Origin: Jeotgalibacillus aurantiacus | Lineage (GTDB): Bacteria > Bacillota > Bacilli > Bacillales > Jeotgalibacillaceae | Length of the DNA: 64,000 nt | NCBI RefSeq assembly: GCF_020595125.1 | Contig: NZ_JACNMS010000003.1 | Coordinates: 554,601-618,600 of the forward strand | Direction: 5' to 3' | Shown: positions 33,163-42,508 of the stretch, one piece after another | Layout of the letters: each line of letters starts with the position of its first letter | Position numbering within the stretch: the stretch's first letter is position 1 | Program-made: the position numbers and the translations under genes | The notes under the pieces: model-generated | The model's input: only the letters and a program-made list of their open reading frames with translations | The model's database searches: none | Told to the model about the DNA's origin: nothing

Positions 33163-34009
33163 TAAACCGGCAGTGCTGTTGATTCCGGCACTGCTGTTTT
33201 TACTGATGATTGTGTACAGCCTCGTCATGGCATTTGCAGAGAGTATCCGTTCTCCGGAAGGTTGGACCTGGCAGTATTATGCTGATTTGTTCAGACAAAG
33301 TCAGCTGATCGAATCACTTGGGTACAGCCTGTTAATTACGGTTGTTTCTGTATTTTTTTCAGTCTTAATTGGCTGGGGTGTTGTGAGATGGTTTTCTTCC
33401 TTTATTGATGAGCCTGCAGGGAAGTGGCTTGTGTGGATTCCGATGCTGTTTCCCCATTTTGTGTGGGGGTATTTTATCCTTTTGCTGCTCGGTCAAAGCG
33501 GACTCGTTTCATCCTTCCTGTATCAGGCTGGCTGGCTCTCCTCACGGGAAGCTTTCCCCGTTTTTACGCAGGATCCTTATGGCATTGGCATCATCATCAC
33601 CTATTTGTGGAAGGAGATTCCTTTTGTTATTCTGATGCTGCTTCCTGCTTATTTACAGCTGCCCAAACAATATGGGGAAGTCATCTCTGTGCTTGGTGGT
33701 GGCAGAAAAGAATGGTTTAAAACGGTTGAGTGGCCATGGGTCCAACCGGTGATCGTTGAAATCACACTGATTTTGACTGCTTTTATTTTCACAGCATATG
33801 AGGTGCCTGCGCTGCTTGGTATTTCGTATCCTCAGATGACAGCTGTCCTTGCTTATGAGTGGTTTTACGGGGCAGCATGGGAAGAGAGATCCTACGCTTT
33901 TGGACTATTATGTATCATTGCATTTATACTCGGCGCGATTGCGCTTTTATCGTTTACGTTAATGAATCGGAGAAGATGGCTGTTGTCAAAAAGCAGTCAT
34001 CAGTATTAG
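33143..34009 (+). CDS. ABC transporter permease, YnjC-like first half
   Basis: The 288-residue permease has six membrane helices and an EAA-like loop 'E-V-I-S-V-L-G-G-G-R-K-E-W-F' on the cytoplasmic side. E. coli YnjC is one long protein with two permease units; here the units are two genes. ATG at 33143 lies inside the end of the binding-protein gene (20-bp overlap), after AGAGG and GTGGA; an in-frame ATG at 33131 would add four residues but sits on the ribosome binding site. Confidence 0.8.
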   Translation: MKWYQTNKPAVLLIPALLFLLMIVYSLVMAFAESIRSPEGWTWQYYADLFRQSQLIESLGYSLLITVVSVFFSVLIGWGVVRWFSSFIDEPAGKWLVWIPMLFPHFVWGYFILLLLGQSGLVSSFLYQAGWLSSREAFPVFTQDPYGIGIIITYLWKEIPFVILMLLPAYLQLPKQYGEVISVLGGGRKEWFKTVEWPWVQPVIVEITLILTAFIFTAYEVPALLGISYPQMTAVLAYEWFYGAAWEERSYAFGLLCIIAFILGAIALLSFTLMNRRRWLLSKSSHQY

Positions 34010-34021
34010 GAGGAGCGCTGT

Positions 34022-34819
34022 ATGAAAAAGTGGATTTTTTACGTCAGTGCTTTTCTGCTGTTTTTCATTCCAGCTGTTCTGCTGATTGTTAAAAGTTTTA
34101 CGCCTGTCTGGAGGTGGGGTGAGCCGTTCACCTTTGACTGGACCTTGCGTGGATGGGAAACGTTCTTGCTTGATTCACGGATTTTTGAAGCCATGATGAT
34201 CTCCCTTTTTATTGCGCTAGTGGTGACCTTTATGAATCTTTTTGCGGGCATTCCTGCTGGAAAAGCATTGTCACATTCTGAATTTAAAGGGAAAAGCGCG
34301 CTTGAAGTCCTGGTTGTCCTCCCACTTTTTCTCCCTGCGATGGCTGCCGCGGTGGGTCTGCATATTACAATGATCCGCCTTGGACTCGCAAACAGCTGGC
34401 TTGGGGTGGCGATCGTCCATCTTGTGCCAACCATTCCTTATACAATTAAAGTGATGAAATCCGGTTATGACCGTCTGAACCCGGATATGCTTCAGCAGGG
34501 GAAAATGCTTGGAGCGGGCAGCTGGCATGTTTTTCGGACGATTGAACTGCCGATGCTGATGCCGAGCATCCGCAGTGCCGTTTTTTTGACCGTAACGATC
34601 AGCATGAGTCAGTATGTGTTGACTGCTATTATTGGGGGAGGAAATGTCATTACCCTGCCGATTATTTATTATCCTTTCCTGCAATCAGTTGATGACACAG
34701 TCATGGCAGCCTTCTCAGTTGCTTTTGCGATTTTGCCGGTTTTAGCTGTGTTATTTGTCGAGCTGGCTGCGACCATTCTGGCAGGGAGATTTTCGATGAG
34801 TAAACGAGGTGCCTTATGA
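34022..34819 (+). CDS. ABC transporter permease, YnjC-like second half
   Basis: The 265-residue protein has six membrane helices and an EAA loop 'M-L-Q-Q-G-K-M-L-G-A-G-S-W-H-V-F-R-T-I-E-L-P-M-L' pattern typical of thiamine/spermidine/iron class permeases. ATG at 34022 follows AGGAGGAG. It begins 12 bp after the first permease and overlaps the ATPase gene by 4 bp (ATGA), so translation is coupled. It pairs with the 33143 product to form the channel. Confidence 0.83.
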   Translation: MKKWIFYVSAFLLFFIPAVLLIVKSFTPVWRWGEPFTFDWTLRGWETFLLDSRIFEAMMISLFIALVVTFMNLFAGIPAGKALSHSEFKGKSALEVLVVLPLFLPAMAAAVGLHITMIRLGLANSWLGVAIVHLVPTIPYTIKVMKSGYDRLNPDMLQQGKMLGAGSWHVFRTIELPMLMPSIRSAVFLTVTISMSQYVLTAIIGGGNVITLPIIYYPFLQSVDDTVMAAFSVAFAILPVLAVLFVELAATILAGRFSMSKRGAL

Positions 34820-35781
34820 GTCGTCCATTTATAGAAGTAGATCGCGTATCAAAACGATTTAAGAAAAATGATGTGTTCAGTGATCTCTCATTTTCTTTAA
34901 AGGAAGGGGAGGTCCTGTCACTTGTGGGTCCATCCGGAACAGGGAAGTCTACGCTGTTGCGATGCCTGGCGGGGATTGAATCTTTTACATCCGGGGAAGT
35001 CCTGATTGAGGGAAACTCCATTTTGCAGACGGCAGCAAAAGACCGTCCGATCGGGATGGTGTTTCAGCAGGCGCTGCTTTTTCCACACTTGACGATCCTT
35101 GAAAATGTCACGTACGGTCTGCGATTGCATACAGCAAAAAGAGAAGCTGTGATCGAAGGATTAAAATATTTAAAGCTTGTTGGGCTTGAAGACTATAAAA
35201 ATGAATATCCGCATGCGTTATCAGGCGGACAGCAGCAGCGCGTGTCGCTTGTCCGCGCGCTCATATTGAAACCAAAGCTGTTACTGCTCGATGAACCTTT
35301 CTCCAGTCTTGATCCGGAGCTTCGCCGTGAACTCAGAGGCTGGGTAAAAGAGCTTTTGCGAAAAGAAAATATGACTTCTATTTTTGTAACGCATGATCGC
35401 GAAGAGGCCATGCTGCTCGGTGACCGGGTTGCCGTGTTGGCAGACGGGCTCATTCAGCAGCAGGGGCGCCCCAAAGACGTATATGATCAACCGGTCAATC
35501 GGCTGGTAGCAAGGTTATATTCAGATGCTTTTGTGCTGAATGATGCGTCATACTGTTTAACAGAGCATCTGGAGTGGCTGTCAGAAGAGCAGGAAGGATA
35601 CGAATGCTTTCGGGCAGAATGGGTAAATGAAACGTATCAGCATGGACAGCGTTACGCTCACATCCGGATGTCCGGGGATCAGGGACGGTATGTAATCCCT
35701 GTGCCGAGGGAGCAGTCTATCCATGCAGGTCAAGCAGGATTCATTGGGGTTCCTCTTGCTTTTATTAAAAGGTTTGAATAA
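34816..35781 (+). CDS. ABC transporter ATPase, YnjD-like
   Basis: The 321-residue ATPase has Walker A 'G-P-S-G-T-G-K-S-T' near residue 36, Q-loop 'M-V-F-Q-Q-A', signature 'L-S-G-G-Q-Q-Q-R-V', Walker B 'L-L-L-L-D-E-P', and H-loop 'F-V-T-H-D-R-E-E-A'. A C-terminal 90-residue tail beyond the core resembles the accessory beta domain of MOI-type importers. It energises the permease pair at 33143 and 34022. The start overlaps the upstream stop. Confidence 0.9.
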   Translation: MSRPFIEVDRVSKRFKKNDVFSDLSFSLKEGEVLSLVGPSGTGKSTLLRCLAGIESFTSGEVLIEGNSILQTAAKDRPIGMVFQQALLFPHLTILENVTYGLRLHTAKREAVIEGLKYLKLVGLEDYKNEYPHALSGGQQQRVSLVRALILKPKLLLLDEPFSSLDPELRRELRGWVKELLRKENMTSIFVTHDREEAMLLGDRVAVLADGLIQQQGRPKDVYDQPVNRLVARLYSDAFVLNDASYCLTEHLEWLSEEQEGYECFRAEWVNETYQHGQRYAHIRMSGDQGRYVIPVPREQSIHAGQAGFIGVPLAFIKRFE

Positions 35782-35803
35782 CAAAGGAGGCAGTCGTACG
35801 GGA

Positions 35804-36466
35804 ATGAAAACACGTCAGGTACTGCCAATCATCAGTATTACAGTGATCATTCTGCTTCTGTTGTGGGTGAACAATGAATATTTAAATTTCAGCCCTGTAG
35901 ATATTCAGCAGTGGATTCAGTCATTTGGTTTCTGGGGTCCAATATTTTTTATTTTGGTATATACGGTTCGTCCGCTCATCCTGTTTCCGGCTTCCGTTCT
36001 GTCAATCGCCGGAGGGCTTGCCTTTGGTGCAGTGAACGGATTCGTGTACATTATGATTGGGGCAACACTAAGTGCAATGACGGCTTATCTGCTTGCCCGC
36101 AAATTTAATCGTGCTTTTATTCAGCGCATGCAGGAGGGGCGAGTCAAAACGGTCATTGAGAAGATGGAGGAACGCGGCTTTATGTACGTCCTCGTCTTAC
36201 GTCTTGCTCCGTTACTGAATTTTGACCTTGTCAGTTATTCGGCAGGACTTGCCAACGTAAAAATAAGAGCCTTTCTATTTGCTACGATCATTGGCATTTT
36301 GCCTGGAACGATCGGATACAGCTTTCTAGGTGCCAGCGTGGCAGAAGGGGATATGCGTGTCATCTTACTGGGCCTAGTGTTTTTTGCTATCGTCATATCC
36401 GTACCGATCATTTTCAGGAAACGCGTTGCGGAATGGCTTGGCCTTCAAAAAAATGAAAAAGAATAG
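35804..36466 (+). CDS. TVP38/TMEM64 (DedA-superfamily) membrane protein
   Basis: The 220-residue protein has the VTT-domain pattern: 'F-W-G-P-I-F-F-I-L-V-Y-T-V-R-P-L-I-L-F-P', 'S-I-A-G-G-L-A-F-G' and 'R-L-A-P-L-L-N-F-D-L-V-S-Y-S-A-G-L'. Relatives act as lipid scramblases or lipid-carrier translocases. ATG at 35804 is 13 nt after AAAGGAGG, a long spacing; no closer start exists in this frame. It follows the ATPase by 22 bp and precedes the phosphatidyltransferase by 3 bp. Confidence 0.85.
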   Translation: MKTRQVLPIISITVIILLLLWVNNEYLNFSPVDIQQWIQSFGFWGPIFFILVYTVRPLILFPASVLSIAGGLAFGAVNGFVYIMIGATLSAMTAYLLARKFNRAFIQRMQEGRVKTVIEKMEERGFMYVLVLRLAPLLNFDLVSYSAGLANVKIRAFLFATIIGILPGTIGYSFLGASVAEGDMRVILLGLVFFAIVISVPIIFRKRVAEWLGLQKNEKE

Positions 36467-36469
36467 GGG

Positions 36470-37060
36470 GTGCCTGCTCTGCTTGATACGCACGCTAGAA
36501 AATATGTACAACCCGTCATTCAAAAAACAGCTGACGGATTGTTGAAAACAGGACTCACAGCCAATCAGGTGACAATCGGTGCATTTATCATCGGTGCTTC
36601 ATCAGGCTGGCTTTACTATATTGGACAACCCCTGCTCGCCGTATTTGTACTGTGGCTGTCGGGGTTTCTTGACGCAGTCGACGGCTCCATGGCCCGGGCA
36701 ACCAAAACGTCTCCATTTGGGACCGTCATGGATGTCACCTTTGACCGTATTGTTGAAATCAGCGTGATTCTGGGTGTTGCTTTTTTACATCCCGAAATCA
36801 TGTGGGCAGCGCTGTTGCTGATGTCATCCATCGTCATCTCTATGACGATTTTTCTGACGGTTGGCAACGTGTCCGAAAATAATGGAGTCAAATCGTTCCG
36901 TTATCAGGCTGGCCTTGCCGAACGGACAGAAGGCTTTATCCTGCTGACTGTGATGATGCTGGCGCCGGGTATCGTTTTGTGGACGACGCTCGTATTTTTT
37001 GCTGTCGAATTGTTCACGGCGGGTCAGCGGTTTATGGAAGCCAAAAAACTGCTCAGTTAA
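36470..37060 (+). CDS. CDP-alcohol phosphatidyltransferase (YnjF-like)
   Basis: The 196-residue membrane enzyme has the full family motif D-G-x2-A-R-x8-G-x3-D-x3-D, seen as 'D-G-S-M-A-R' then 'G-T-V-M-D-V-T-F-D' near residues 69-92. It would transfer a phosphatidyl group from CDP-diacylglycerol to an alcohol that cannot be named from sequence. The GTG at 36470 touches a GGGGG ribosome binding site, so the true start is uncertain by a few codons. E. coli ynjF lies in the matching ynj cluster. Confidence 0.85.
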   Translation: MPALLDTHARKYVQPVIQKTADGLLKTGLTANQVTIGAFIIGASSGWLYYIGQPLLAVFVLWLSGFLDAVDGSMARATKTSPFGTVMDVTFDRIVEISVILGVAFLHPEIMWAALLLMSSIVISMTIFLTVGNVSENNGVKSFRYQAGLAERTEGFILLTVMMLAPGIVLWTTLVFFAVELFTAGQRFMEAKKLLS

Positions 37061-37082
37061 GCAAGAAGTTCAGGAGGCGTTT

Positions 37083-38174
37083 ATGTATACAGTTCTATTA
37101 GCGGGAGGCGGACACACACACCTTGAGGTTATCAAGTCTCTTTCGGCTGAAAGAGATCCATTCATCAGATGGGTGCTGCTGTCGCCTGATCGCTATCATT
37201 ATTATTCCGGTATGTTTTCCGGCTATGCTGAAGGATTATACTCGTTAGACGAAATCAGGGTCGATTTGAAACAGCTCTGCCTTGATAAAAAAATTGATTT
37301 TATGGAAGTCGCAGTTGAATCCATAAAGCCTGATCAGAAAAAAGTGGTCGTGTCATCAGGACAGATCCTCTTTTATGACCGCCTGTCAATTGATGTCGGG
37401 TCCCATACTGCGCCTGATTTTATAGAAGGTCTGCAGGAAAGGCAGGTTCATATCAAACCTGCCCACCTTTTCCCGGAGAGGATGGAAGTCTGTCAGCTGG
37501 CCCGGGAATTAGTCATCATTGGCGGCGGAGCGGCAGCCTGCGAAATGGCCTTTTCATTTCACGCCTGGAAAGAAAAACGCGGACGTAAATACGATGTGAT
37601 TACCGTTATTTCATCCGGTCCTTTTATAAACGAGCAGGCAGATCCTGTGATTGAATCACTCTTTCGGCAAAAAGGTATTCAATTTTATAAAAATGATCGG
37701 GCGATAAAAGTCGATGATCGTTACGTTTATACCGAAAATGACCGCGACATTCCATATCATGAGGTCATGTTTCTTGGAGGCGCACAGGCTCCGAAATGGC
37801 TGGAGAAATCTGGGCTTTCCACCGATGAAAAAGGATTCGTGCTCGTAGACGCAACCCTTCAGACGGTTGATCACAGCGATGTTTTTGCAGCAGGAGACTG
37901 TGCCGCACTCGCCACCCATCCGCATTTACCGAAAAGCGGTGTGTATGCAGTAAGGCAGGGTAAGGTGCTGGCGCACAATCTGGTAGCCAGTCTGAAACGT
38001 GAAAAGCTCAACGACTATATACCGCAGAAAAGAGGTTTGATCCTGCTGGCGACGGGCAATAAAGAAGCCCTCGCACTGTACGGGAAAGTGGTGCGGTTCG
38101 GTAAATTGGCGTGGCTGTGGAAAGACTGGATTGATGTGAGGTATATGAGGAAATTAAAAAAGCTGTCCGATTAG
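37083..38174 (+). CDS. NDH-2-like FAD-dependent oxidoreductase (SelD N-terminal-like family)
   Basis: The 363-residue flavoprotein has two Rossmann motifs: 'L-L-A-G-G-G-H-T-H-L-E-V' for FAD at the N-terminus and 'L-V-I-I-G-G-G-A-A-A-C-E-M-A' for NAD(P)H near residue 145, then 'V-F-A-A-G-D-C-A' near the C-terminus. The 'G-G-G-H-T-H' version is typical of the family that in some bacteria is fused to selenide-water dikinase. An NAD(P)H:quinone-type activity is inferred. ATG at 37083 follows AGGAGG. It ends the ynj-like operon. Confidence 0.83.
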   Translation: MYTVLLAGGGHTHLEVIKSLSAERDPFIRWVLLSPDRYHYYSGMFSGYAEGLYSLDEIRVDLKQLCLDKKIDFMEVAVESIKPDQKKVVVSSGQILFYDRLSIDVGSHTAPDFIEGLQERQVHIKPAHLFPERMEVCQLARELVIIGGGAAACEMAFSFHAWKEKRGRKYDVITVISSGPFINEQADPVIESLFRQKGIQFYKNDRAIKVDDRYVYTENDRDIPYHEVMFLGGAQAPKWLEKSGLSTDEKGFVLVDATLQTVDHSDVFAAGDCAALATHPHLPKSGVYAVRQGKVLAHNLVASLKREKLNDYIPQKRGLILLATGNKEALALYGKVVRFGKLAWLWKDWIDVRYMRKLKKLSD

Positions 38175-38187
38175 TGGACAGCTTTTT
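38156..38187 (+). terminator. Terminator of the ynj-like operon
   Basis: AAAAAGCTGTCC and GGACAGCTTTTT flank the stop codon of the oxidoreductase gene. Confidence 0.92.
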
Positions 38188-38237
38188 GTGTGGGTTTACT
38201 TAAAACCGTGCCGGATATAGTAGACGTGGCAGACCGG

Positions 38238-38423
38238 CAATCAACATTTTCTGAAGGGCTAATGACAGAAAATGATCTGCTATCAACAGTCTCGTCCACG
38301 CTACTGACAATAATTAAGCTCTTATTAACGAAATGTGCGATCTTCAAGCACCTATCAACATGAGTTGCTGCCCTATTAACAGTAATGGTCTGGCAATCGA
38401 CAGTTTTACCTGTTCTATCGACA
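38238..38423 (-). repeat. 21-bp periodic array B (motif TGTYGATAG, minus strand)
   Basis: On the minus strand the motif starts at 38423, 38402, 38381, 38360, 38330, 38309, 38288, 38267 and 38246. All steps are 21 bp except 38360 to 38330, which is 30 bp, giving 3 units, one long unit, then 5 units. The motif is the same as in array A. An open minus frame runs through it with heptads of type xVDRxxx, but its ATG at 38428 has no ribosome binding site. Confidence 0.92.
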
Positions 38424-38469
38424 TTCATTCAAGAATGATTTTATATACAGTAACTTGAAAATATTAAAA

Positions 38470-38511
38470 GTGCCAGGTCATTCAGCAGACTCCTGAGGAA
38501 TGATCTGGCAC
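38470..38511 (-). terminator. Terminator of the dicarboxylate symporter gene
   Basis: GTGCCAGGTCATTC and GAATGATCTGGCAC form a long stem with one mismatch; the minus strand continues with CTTTTAATATTTT. Confidence 0.88.
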
Positions 38512-38542
38512 GACTTTCAAAATCACACAAACCGGCGGGCCA

Positions 38543-39733
38543 TTACCCCGCCTTCGTCACACTCTCTTCCTTAACGGCACGACCCTTTGTAAAACGGTCC
38601 ACGATGGAGCTGATGGCACCGTCTCCTGTTACGTTTGTTGCTGTTCCGAGACTGTCCTGTGCAAGATACAGCGCAAGCATCAGTGAAGTCATAGCGCCAG
38701 AGAATCCGAGCATAGACTCAAGAAGACCAAGAGAGGCAACAACAGCTCCGCCCGGTACGCCTGGAGCTGCGATCATCGTCACGCCAAGCATGAGAATGAA
38801 CGGGAAGATCTGACTGAATGTAGCCGTCTCACCCTGAATAAGCATAACCGCCATGGCGCAGCTGACGAGTGTTATCGTACTCCCTGATAAATGAATATTA
38901 GCCAGTAATGGAACGCAGAAATCTGCTGTTTTTTCACGAACACCCATTTTTTTTGAATGCTCAAGCGTTACAGGAATCGTTGATGCAGATGATTGTGTAC
39001 CAAGTGCCGTAAAGTAAGCGGGCATCATTTTCTTCAGCATGCCAAATGGATTTTTACCGTGAAGTGAGCCTGCGACACTGTATTGAATCACAAGATACAG
39101 AAGGTGCAGTACGATAATCATCGCAAAAACAAGCAGGAAGACATTAATAATTGCTGATACCTGACCGCCTTGCGTCATATTCGCAAAAATCCCGAAAATG
39201 TGAAACGGCAGAAGCGGAATAATGATCTTCTCAATCAGCTTTTGAATAATCGTACGGAATTCTTCCAGTCCTTTTTGAAGTACACTGTTTTTCAGTGCAG
39301 AAATACCAATTCCTAAAACAAATGATAATAATAAAGCAGTCATGATGCCCATGACCGGCGTCATTTCAATTCCGAAAAATCCGCTGAGTAGAGCTTCTTC
39401 TGGATTTTCAAATGCCTGCGAGGCTTGAGAGTCCAGCAAAATAGGGTATAGAACAGTTGCGCTGGTAAATGCAAGAAGACCTGCTATGACAGTTGAAGCA
39501 TAAGCGATCCCTGCTGTCAGTCCAAGCGCTTTTCCTGCCCCGCGACCCATTGCGCCAATGCCCGGTGCGATAAAAGCAATGATAATCAGTGGAATGGCGA
39601 AGGATAAAAATCCGCTGAACAGATCATTGAAAGTAGCTGTTGTCCTGATGATCCAGTCAGGGCTAATGCTGCCGACTGCTACACCAAGTGCAATGGCGAT
39701 GATGATTCTGGGAAGAAGTCCGATTTTTTTCAT
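38543..39733 (-). CDS. Dicarboxylate/amino acid:cation symporter (DAACS family)
   Basis: The 396-residue transporter has eight helices and two re-entrant loops. Family signatures are the serine-rich 'G-T-Q-S-S-A-S-T-I-P-V-T' and 'L-S-G-S-T-I-T-L', and the C-terminal substrate region 'D-S-L-G-T-A-T-N-V-T-G-D'. It takes up glutamate, aspartate or C4 dicarboxylates with H+ or Na+; the exact substrate is not readable. ATG at 39733 follows AGGAGG. Monocistronic. Confidence 0.9.
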   Translation of the reverse strand: MKKIGLLPRIIIAIALGVAVGSISPDWIIRTTATFNDLFSGFLSFAIPLIIIAFIAPGIGAMGRGAGKALGLTAGIAYASTVIAGLLAFTSATVLYPILLDSQASQAFENPEEALLSGFFGIEMTPVMGIMTALLLSFVLGIGISALKNSVLQKGLEEFRTIIQKLIEKIIIPLLPFHIFGIFANMTQGGQVSAIINVFLLVFAMIIVLHLLYLVIQYSVAGSLHGKNPFGMLKKMMPAYFTALGTQSSASTIPVTLEHSKKMGVREKTADFCVPLLANIHLSGSTITLVSCAMAVMLIQGETATFSQIFPFILMLGVTMIAAPGVPGGAVVASLGLLESMLGFSGAMTSLMLALYLAQDSLGTATNVTGDGAISSIVDRFTKGRAVKEESVTKAG

Positions 39734-39997
39734 GATGAAGTCCTCCTGTTGTGTACAGTTGTATTTGATAGAGGGATTATAACGCGTTCCCTAGGACTTG
39801 TTAAGTACAAAAGTTTAAAAAATAATAATAAAATTATTGTGAATTATCAGTTATATAAAGGACTGTTTCACCTTGAACTAGGTTTTTTGTTATAGTAAAA
39901 AAACAAAAAATCGCTTCAACAAACTCATTTAACGAATGATGAAACATGATAAGATAGATGAAGAATAAAATTGGTGATTAAATGGAGGATTTTATAG

Positions 39998-41068
39998 ATG
40001 AAAACAAAGCTGTGTCTGCTATTCGGAGGGAAATCTGCTGAACATGAAGTATCATTGCAAACGGCCAAAGCGGTGATTAAGGCGCTGGATCTTTCAAAAT
40101 TTGAAATTGACCCTGTTTTTATCACAAAAGACGGCGAATGGCGCAAGGGACCGTCTCTTACCAGTCCGGTTGAAGATGTGAAGCAGCTTCAATTTGGAGA
40201 GGAGCGTGAGGTTTCGGCGGCTGAAGGCGTCTTGACTGTTCAGGGTGATGCGGAACGCGGGTATGATATTGTATTTCCACTTCTGCACGGACCAAATGGA
40301 GAGGATGGAACGGTTCAGGGCCTGCTTGAAGTACTAAATGTACCTTACGTCGGCAACGGCGTGCTTGCATCTTCAGCAGGTATGGACAAAGTGATCATGA
40401 AAAACTTATTCCGTGATGCAGGGCTGCCCCAGGTTGAATACGTTTCTTTTGTGCGCGCTGTATGGGAACAAAACCGTGAAGAGGCGTATCGAAAAACAGA
40501 GGATGAAATCGGCTACCCATGCTTTATCAAACCTGCCAACCTTGGTTCAAGTGTTGGAATCAGCAAATGTACAAATCGCGAAGAGCTGGAGAATGGCTTT
40601 GAAGAAGCATTTCAGTTTGACCGCAAAATCATTGTCGAACAGGGTGTGAAGGCACGTGAGATCGAACTGGGTGTCATCGGCAATGAATTCCCTGAAGTGT
40701 CCGTACCGGGTGAAATTGTCGCGAAAAAAGATTTCTACGACTATAAGGCGAAATACGTGGATGGTGATTCAGTGATGATCATCCCTGCGGAGCTGCCGGA
40801 CGGAATGGCAGAAGAGCTTCAAAAAATGGCCAAAACCGCATTCCAGGCAGTCGACTGTTCAGGTCTTGTACGTGCTGATTTCTTTGTAACAGAGAAAAAC
40901 GAAATTTACATTAATGAGATCAATACAATGCCAGGCTTCACTCCTTTCAGTATGTTCCCGCTCTTATGGGAGAATACCGGCGTTTCCTATCCGGAACTGA
41001 TCGAAAAACTGGTGAAGCTCGGCATGGAACGCTATGATGAGAAGCAAAAGCTGAAATATTCGATATAA
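39998..41068 (+). CDS. ddl: D-alanine--D-alanine ligase
   Basis: The 356-residue ATP-grasp enzyme makes D-Ala-D-Ala for peptidoglycan. It starts with '[13 protein letters not shown]', and has '[10 protein letters not shown]', '[12 protein letters not shown]' and the metal/ATP region '[11 protein letters not shown]'. Length fits the DdlA group. ATG at 39998 follows GGAGGA. murF starts 12 bp after its stop, and alr, the D-alanine source, lies 10 kb further on. Confidence 0.96.
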   Translation: MKTKLCLLFGGKSAEHEVSLQTAKAVIKALDLSKFEIDPVFITKDGEWRKGPSLTSPVEDVKQLQFGEEREVSAAEGVLTVQGDAERGYDIVFPLLHGPNGEDGTVQGLLEVLNVPYVGNGVLASSAGMDKVIMKNLFRDAGLPQVEYVSFVRAVWEQNREEAYRKTEDEIGYPCFIKPANLGSSVGISKCTNREELENGFEEAFQFDRKIIVEQGVKAREIELGVIGNEFPEVSVPGEIVAKKDFYDYKAKYVDGDSVMIIPAELPDGMAEELQKMAKTAFQAVDCSGLVRADFFVTEKNEIYINEINTMPGFTPFSMFPLLWENTGVSYPELIEKLVKLGMERYDEKQKLKYSI

Positions 41069-41080
41069 GGAGTCTGTTTG

Positions 41081-42448
41081 ATGAGAAAAACATTAACTGA
41101 ACTTGCAGCAATGCTTGAGACAGATGCGCCTGCAGCGCGTTTTAAAGATGTCATTGTAGACGGAGCGAGCATTAACACCCGCACCATCCAGCCGCAAAAT
41201 CTGTTTATTCCTTTTAAAGGAGAGCGGACAGACGGTCACAAATACGTCCGTCAGGCGATCGAGAACGGAGCTGGAGCCTCGCTTTGGCAAAAGGATGTTC
41301 CGAACCCGCCGGAGGATCTGCCGGTTGTTCTTGTAGATGATTCTGAAAAAGCGTTACAAAAGCTCGCATCTGAATATAGAAAAGAGCAGCATTTTAAAGT
41401 CGTGGCGATCACAGGAAGTAACGGTAAGACGACCACAAAGGATATGGTCGCAGGTGTCTTATCCAAACAATTTTCCGTCCAGAAAACCGAGGGGAATTTA
41501 AATAATCAGCTCGGGCTGCCATTGACGCTGCTCAATATAAAAGAGAGCACTGATGTTGCCGTGCTGGAAATGGGCATGAGCGGATTCGGTGAAATTTCTC
41601 TGCTGTCAACCATTGCCCAGCCGGATATTGCGGTGATCACCAACATCGGGGAGTCCCATCTTCAGGATCTCGGTTCGCGTGAAAATATCGCCAAGGCCAA
41701 GTTTGAAATTACAGATGGTCTCGGTGAAAACGGTCTGCTGTTTTATTATGGAGACGAACCGCTTTTACAGGGGCTTGTTTCAAAAGCGCCTGGTATTAAA
41801 AGTGCTTCATACGGCTATGCCGAAACAAACGGACTTTATCCGAAAGAGGTTGAGATTTCTGATGAAGGAAGCCGTGTCCAGTTAGGGTCAGAACGCTGCG
41901 ACTGGATAACGATCCCGGTTTTAGGACGTCATAACGTGCTGAACGGACTTGCAGCGATTCGCGTTGCCCTTCACCTTGGCATGTCAGCGAAAGAGATTTC
42001 TGAAGGCTTTTCAGCAATGGAAATGACCTCTATGCGTATGGAGCGTGTAACCGGAGCTGCTGGAGAAATTTTCATTAATGATGCGTACAATGCAAGCCCG
42101 ACTTCTGTCCGTGCAGCGCTTGGTTTCTTAAAGGAAGCGAAGGCAGAAGGGAAGAAGATCGCGGTGCTTGGCGATATGCTTGAGCTCGGTGAAATGGAAG
42201 AGGAATTCCACCGTGCCATTGGCCGTGAAATTGACTTTTCACAGATTGATGCCCTGTTTACATTCGGCCCGCGTTCAAAATGGACAGCGGAAGAAGCGGT
42301 GCGTCTGAGCGGGAATGTGTTCAGCTTTGAAGATGATCACGCAGCGCTTGCTGAAGAACTCCGCAAGCATGTGGCAGCCGGAGATCTGATTTTAGTCAAA
42401 GGCTCACGCGGCATGGCACTTGAAAAAGTGATTGAAGCGTTTAAATAG
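41081..42448 (+). CDS. murF: UDP-MurNAc-tripeptide--D-alanyl-D-alanine ligase
   Basis: The 455-residue Mur ligase adds the D-Ala-D-Ala made by Ddl to the UDP-MurNAc tripeptide in the cytoplasm. The ATP loop 'I-T-G-S-N-G-K-T-T-T-K-D' is near residue 110, followed by 'E-M-G-M-S-G-F-G-E-I', 'I-T-N-I-G-E-S-H' and 'N-D-A-Y-N-A-S-P'. ATG at 41081 lies 8 nt after AAGGAG; a TTG directly upstream is not needed. ddl and murF form a two-gene operon with a terminator. Confidence 0.96.
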   Translation: MRKTLTELAAMLETDAPAARFKDVIVDGASINTRTIQPQNLFIPFKGERTDGHKYVRQAIENGAGASLWQKDVPNPPEDLPVVLVDDSEKALQKLASEYRKEQHFKVVAITGSNGKTTTKDMVAGVLSKQFSVQKTEGNLNNQLGLPLTLLNIKESTDVAVLEMGMSGFGEISLLSTIAQPDIAVITNIGESHLQDLGSRENIAKAKFEITDGLGENGLLFYYGDEPLLQGLVSKAPGIKSASYGYAETNGLYPKEVEISDEGSRVQLGSERCDWITIPVLGRHNVLNGLAAIRVALHLGMSAKEISEGFSAMEMTSMRMERVTGAAGEIFINDAYNASPTSVRAALGFLKEAKAEGKKIAVLGDMLELGEMEEEFHRAIGREIDFSQIDALFTFGPRSKWTAEEAVRLSGNVFSFEDDHAALAEELRKHVAAGDLILVKGSRGMALEKVIEAFK

Positions 42449-42458
42449 TAAGTGAGGG

Positions 42459-42492
42459 TGGCTGAGGCAGAAATTTGTCTCAGCCATTTTTA
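42459..42492 (+). terminator. Terminator of ddl-murF
   Basis: TGGCTGAG.CA pairs with TG.CTCAGCCA, followed by TTTTTAA. Confidence 0.85.
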
Positions 42493-42508
42493 ATGTGCGG
42501 GGGGTAGG

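Noticed and set aside
38171..38428. An 85-codon minus-strand frame through array B
   Set aside because: No ribosome binding site before its ATG. The frame is open because all unit lengths are multiples of three, and the repeat spacing explains it.
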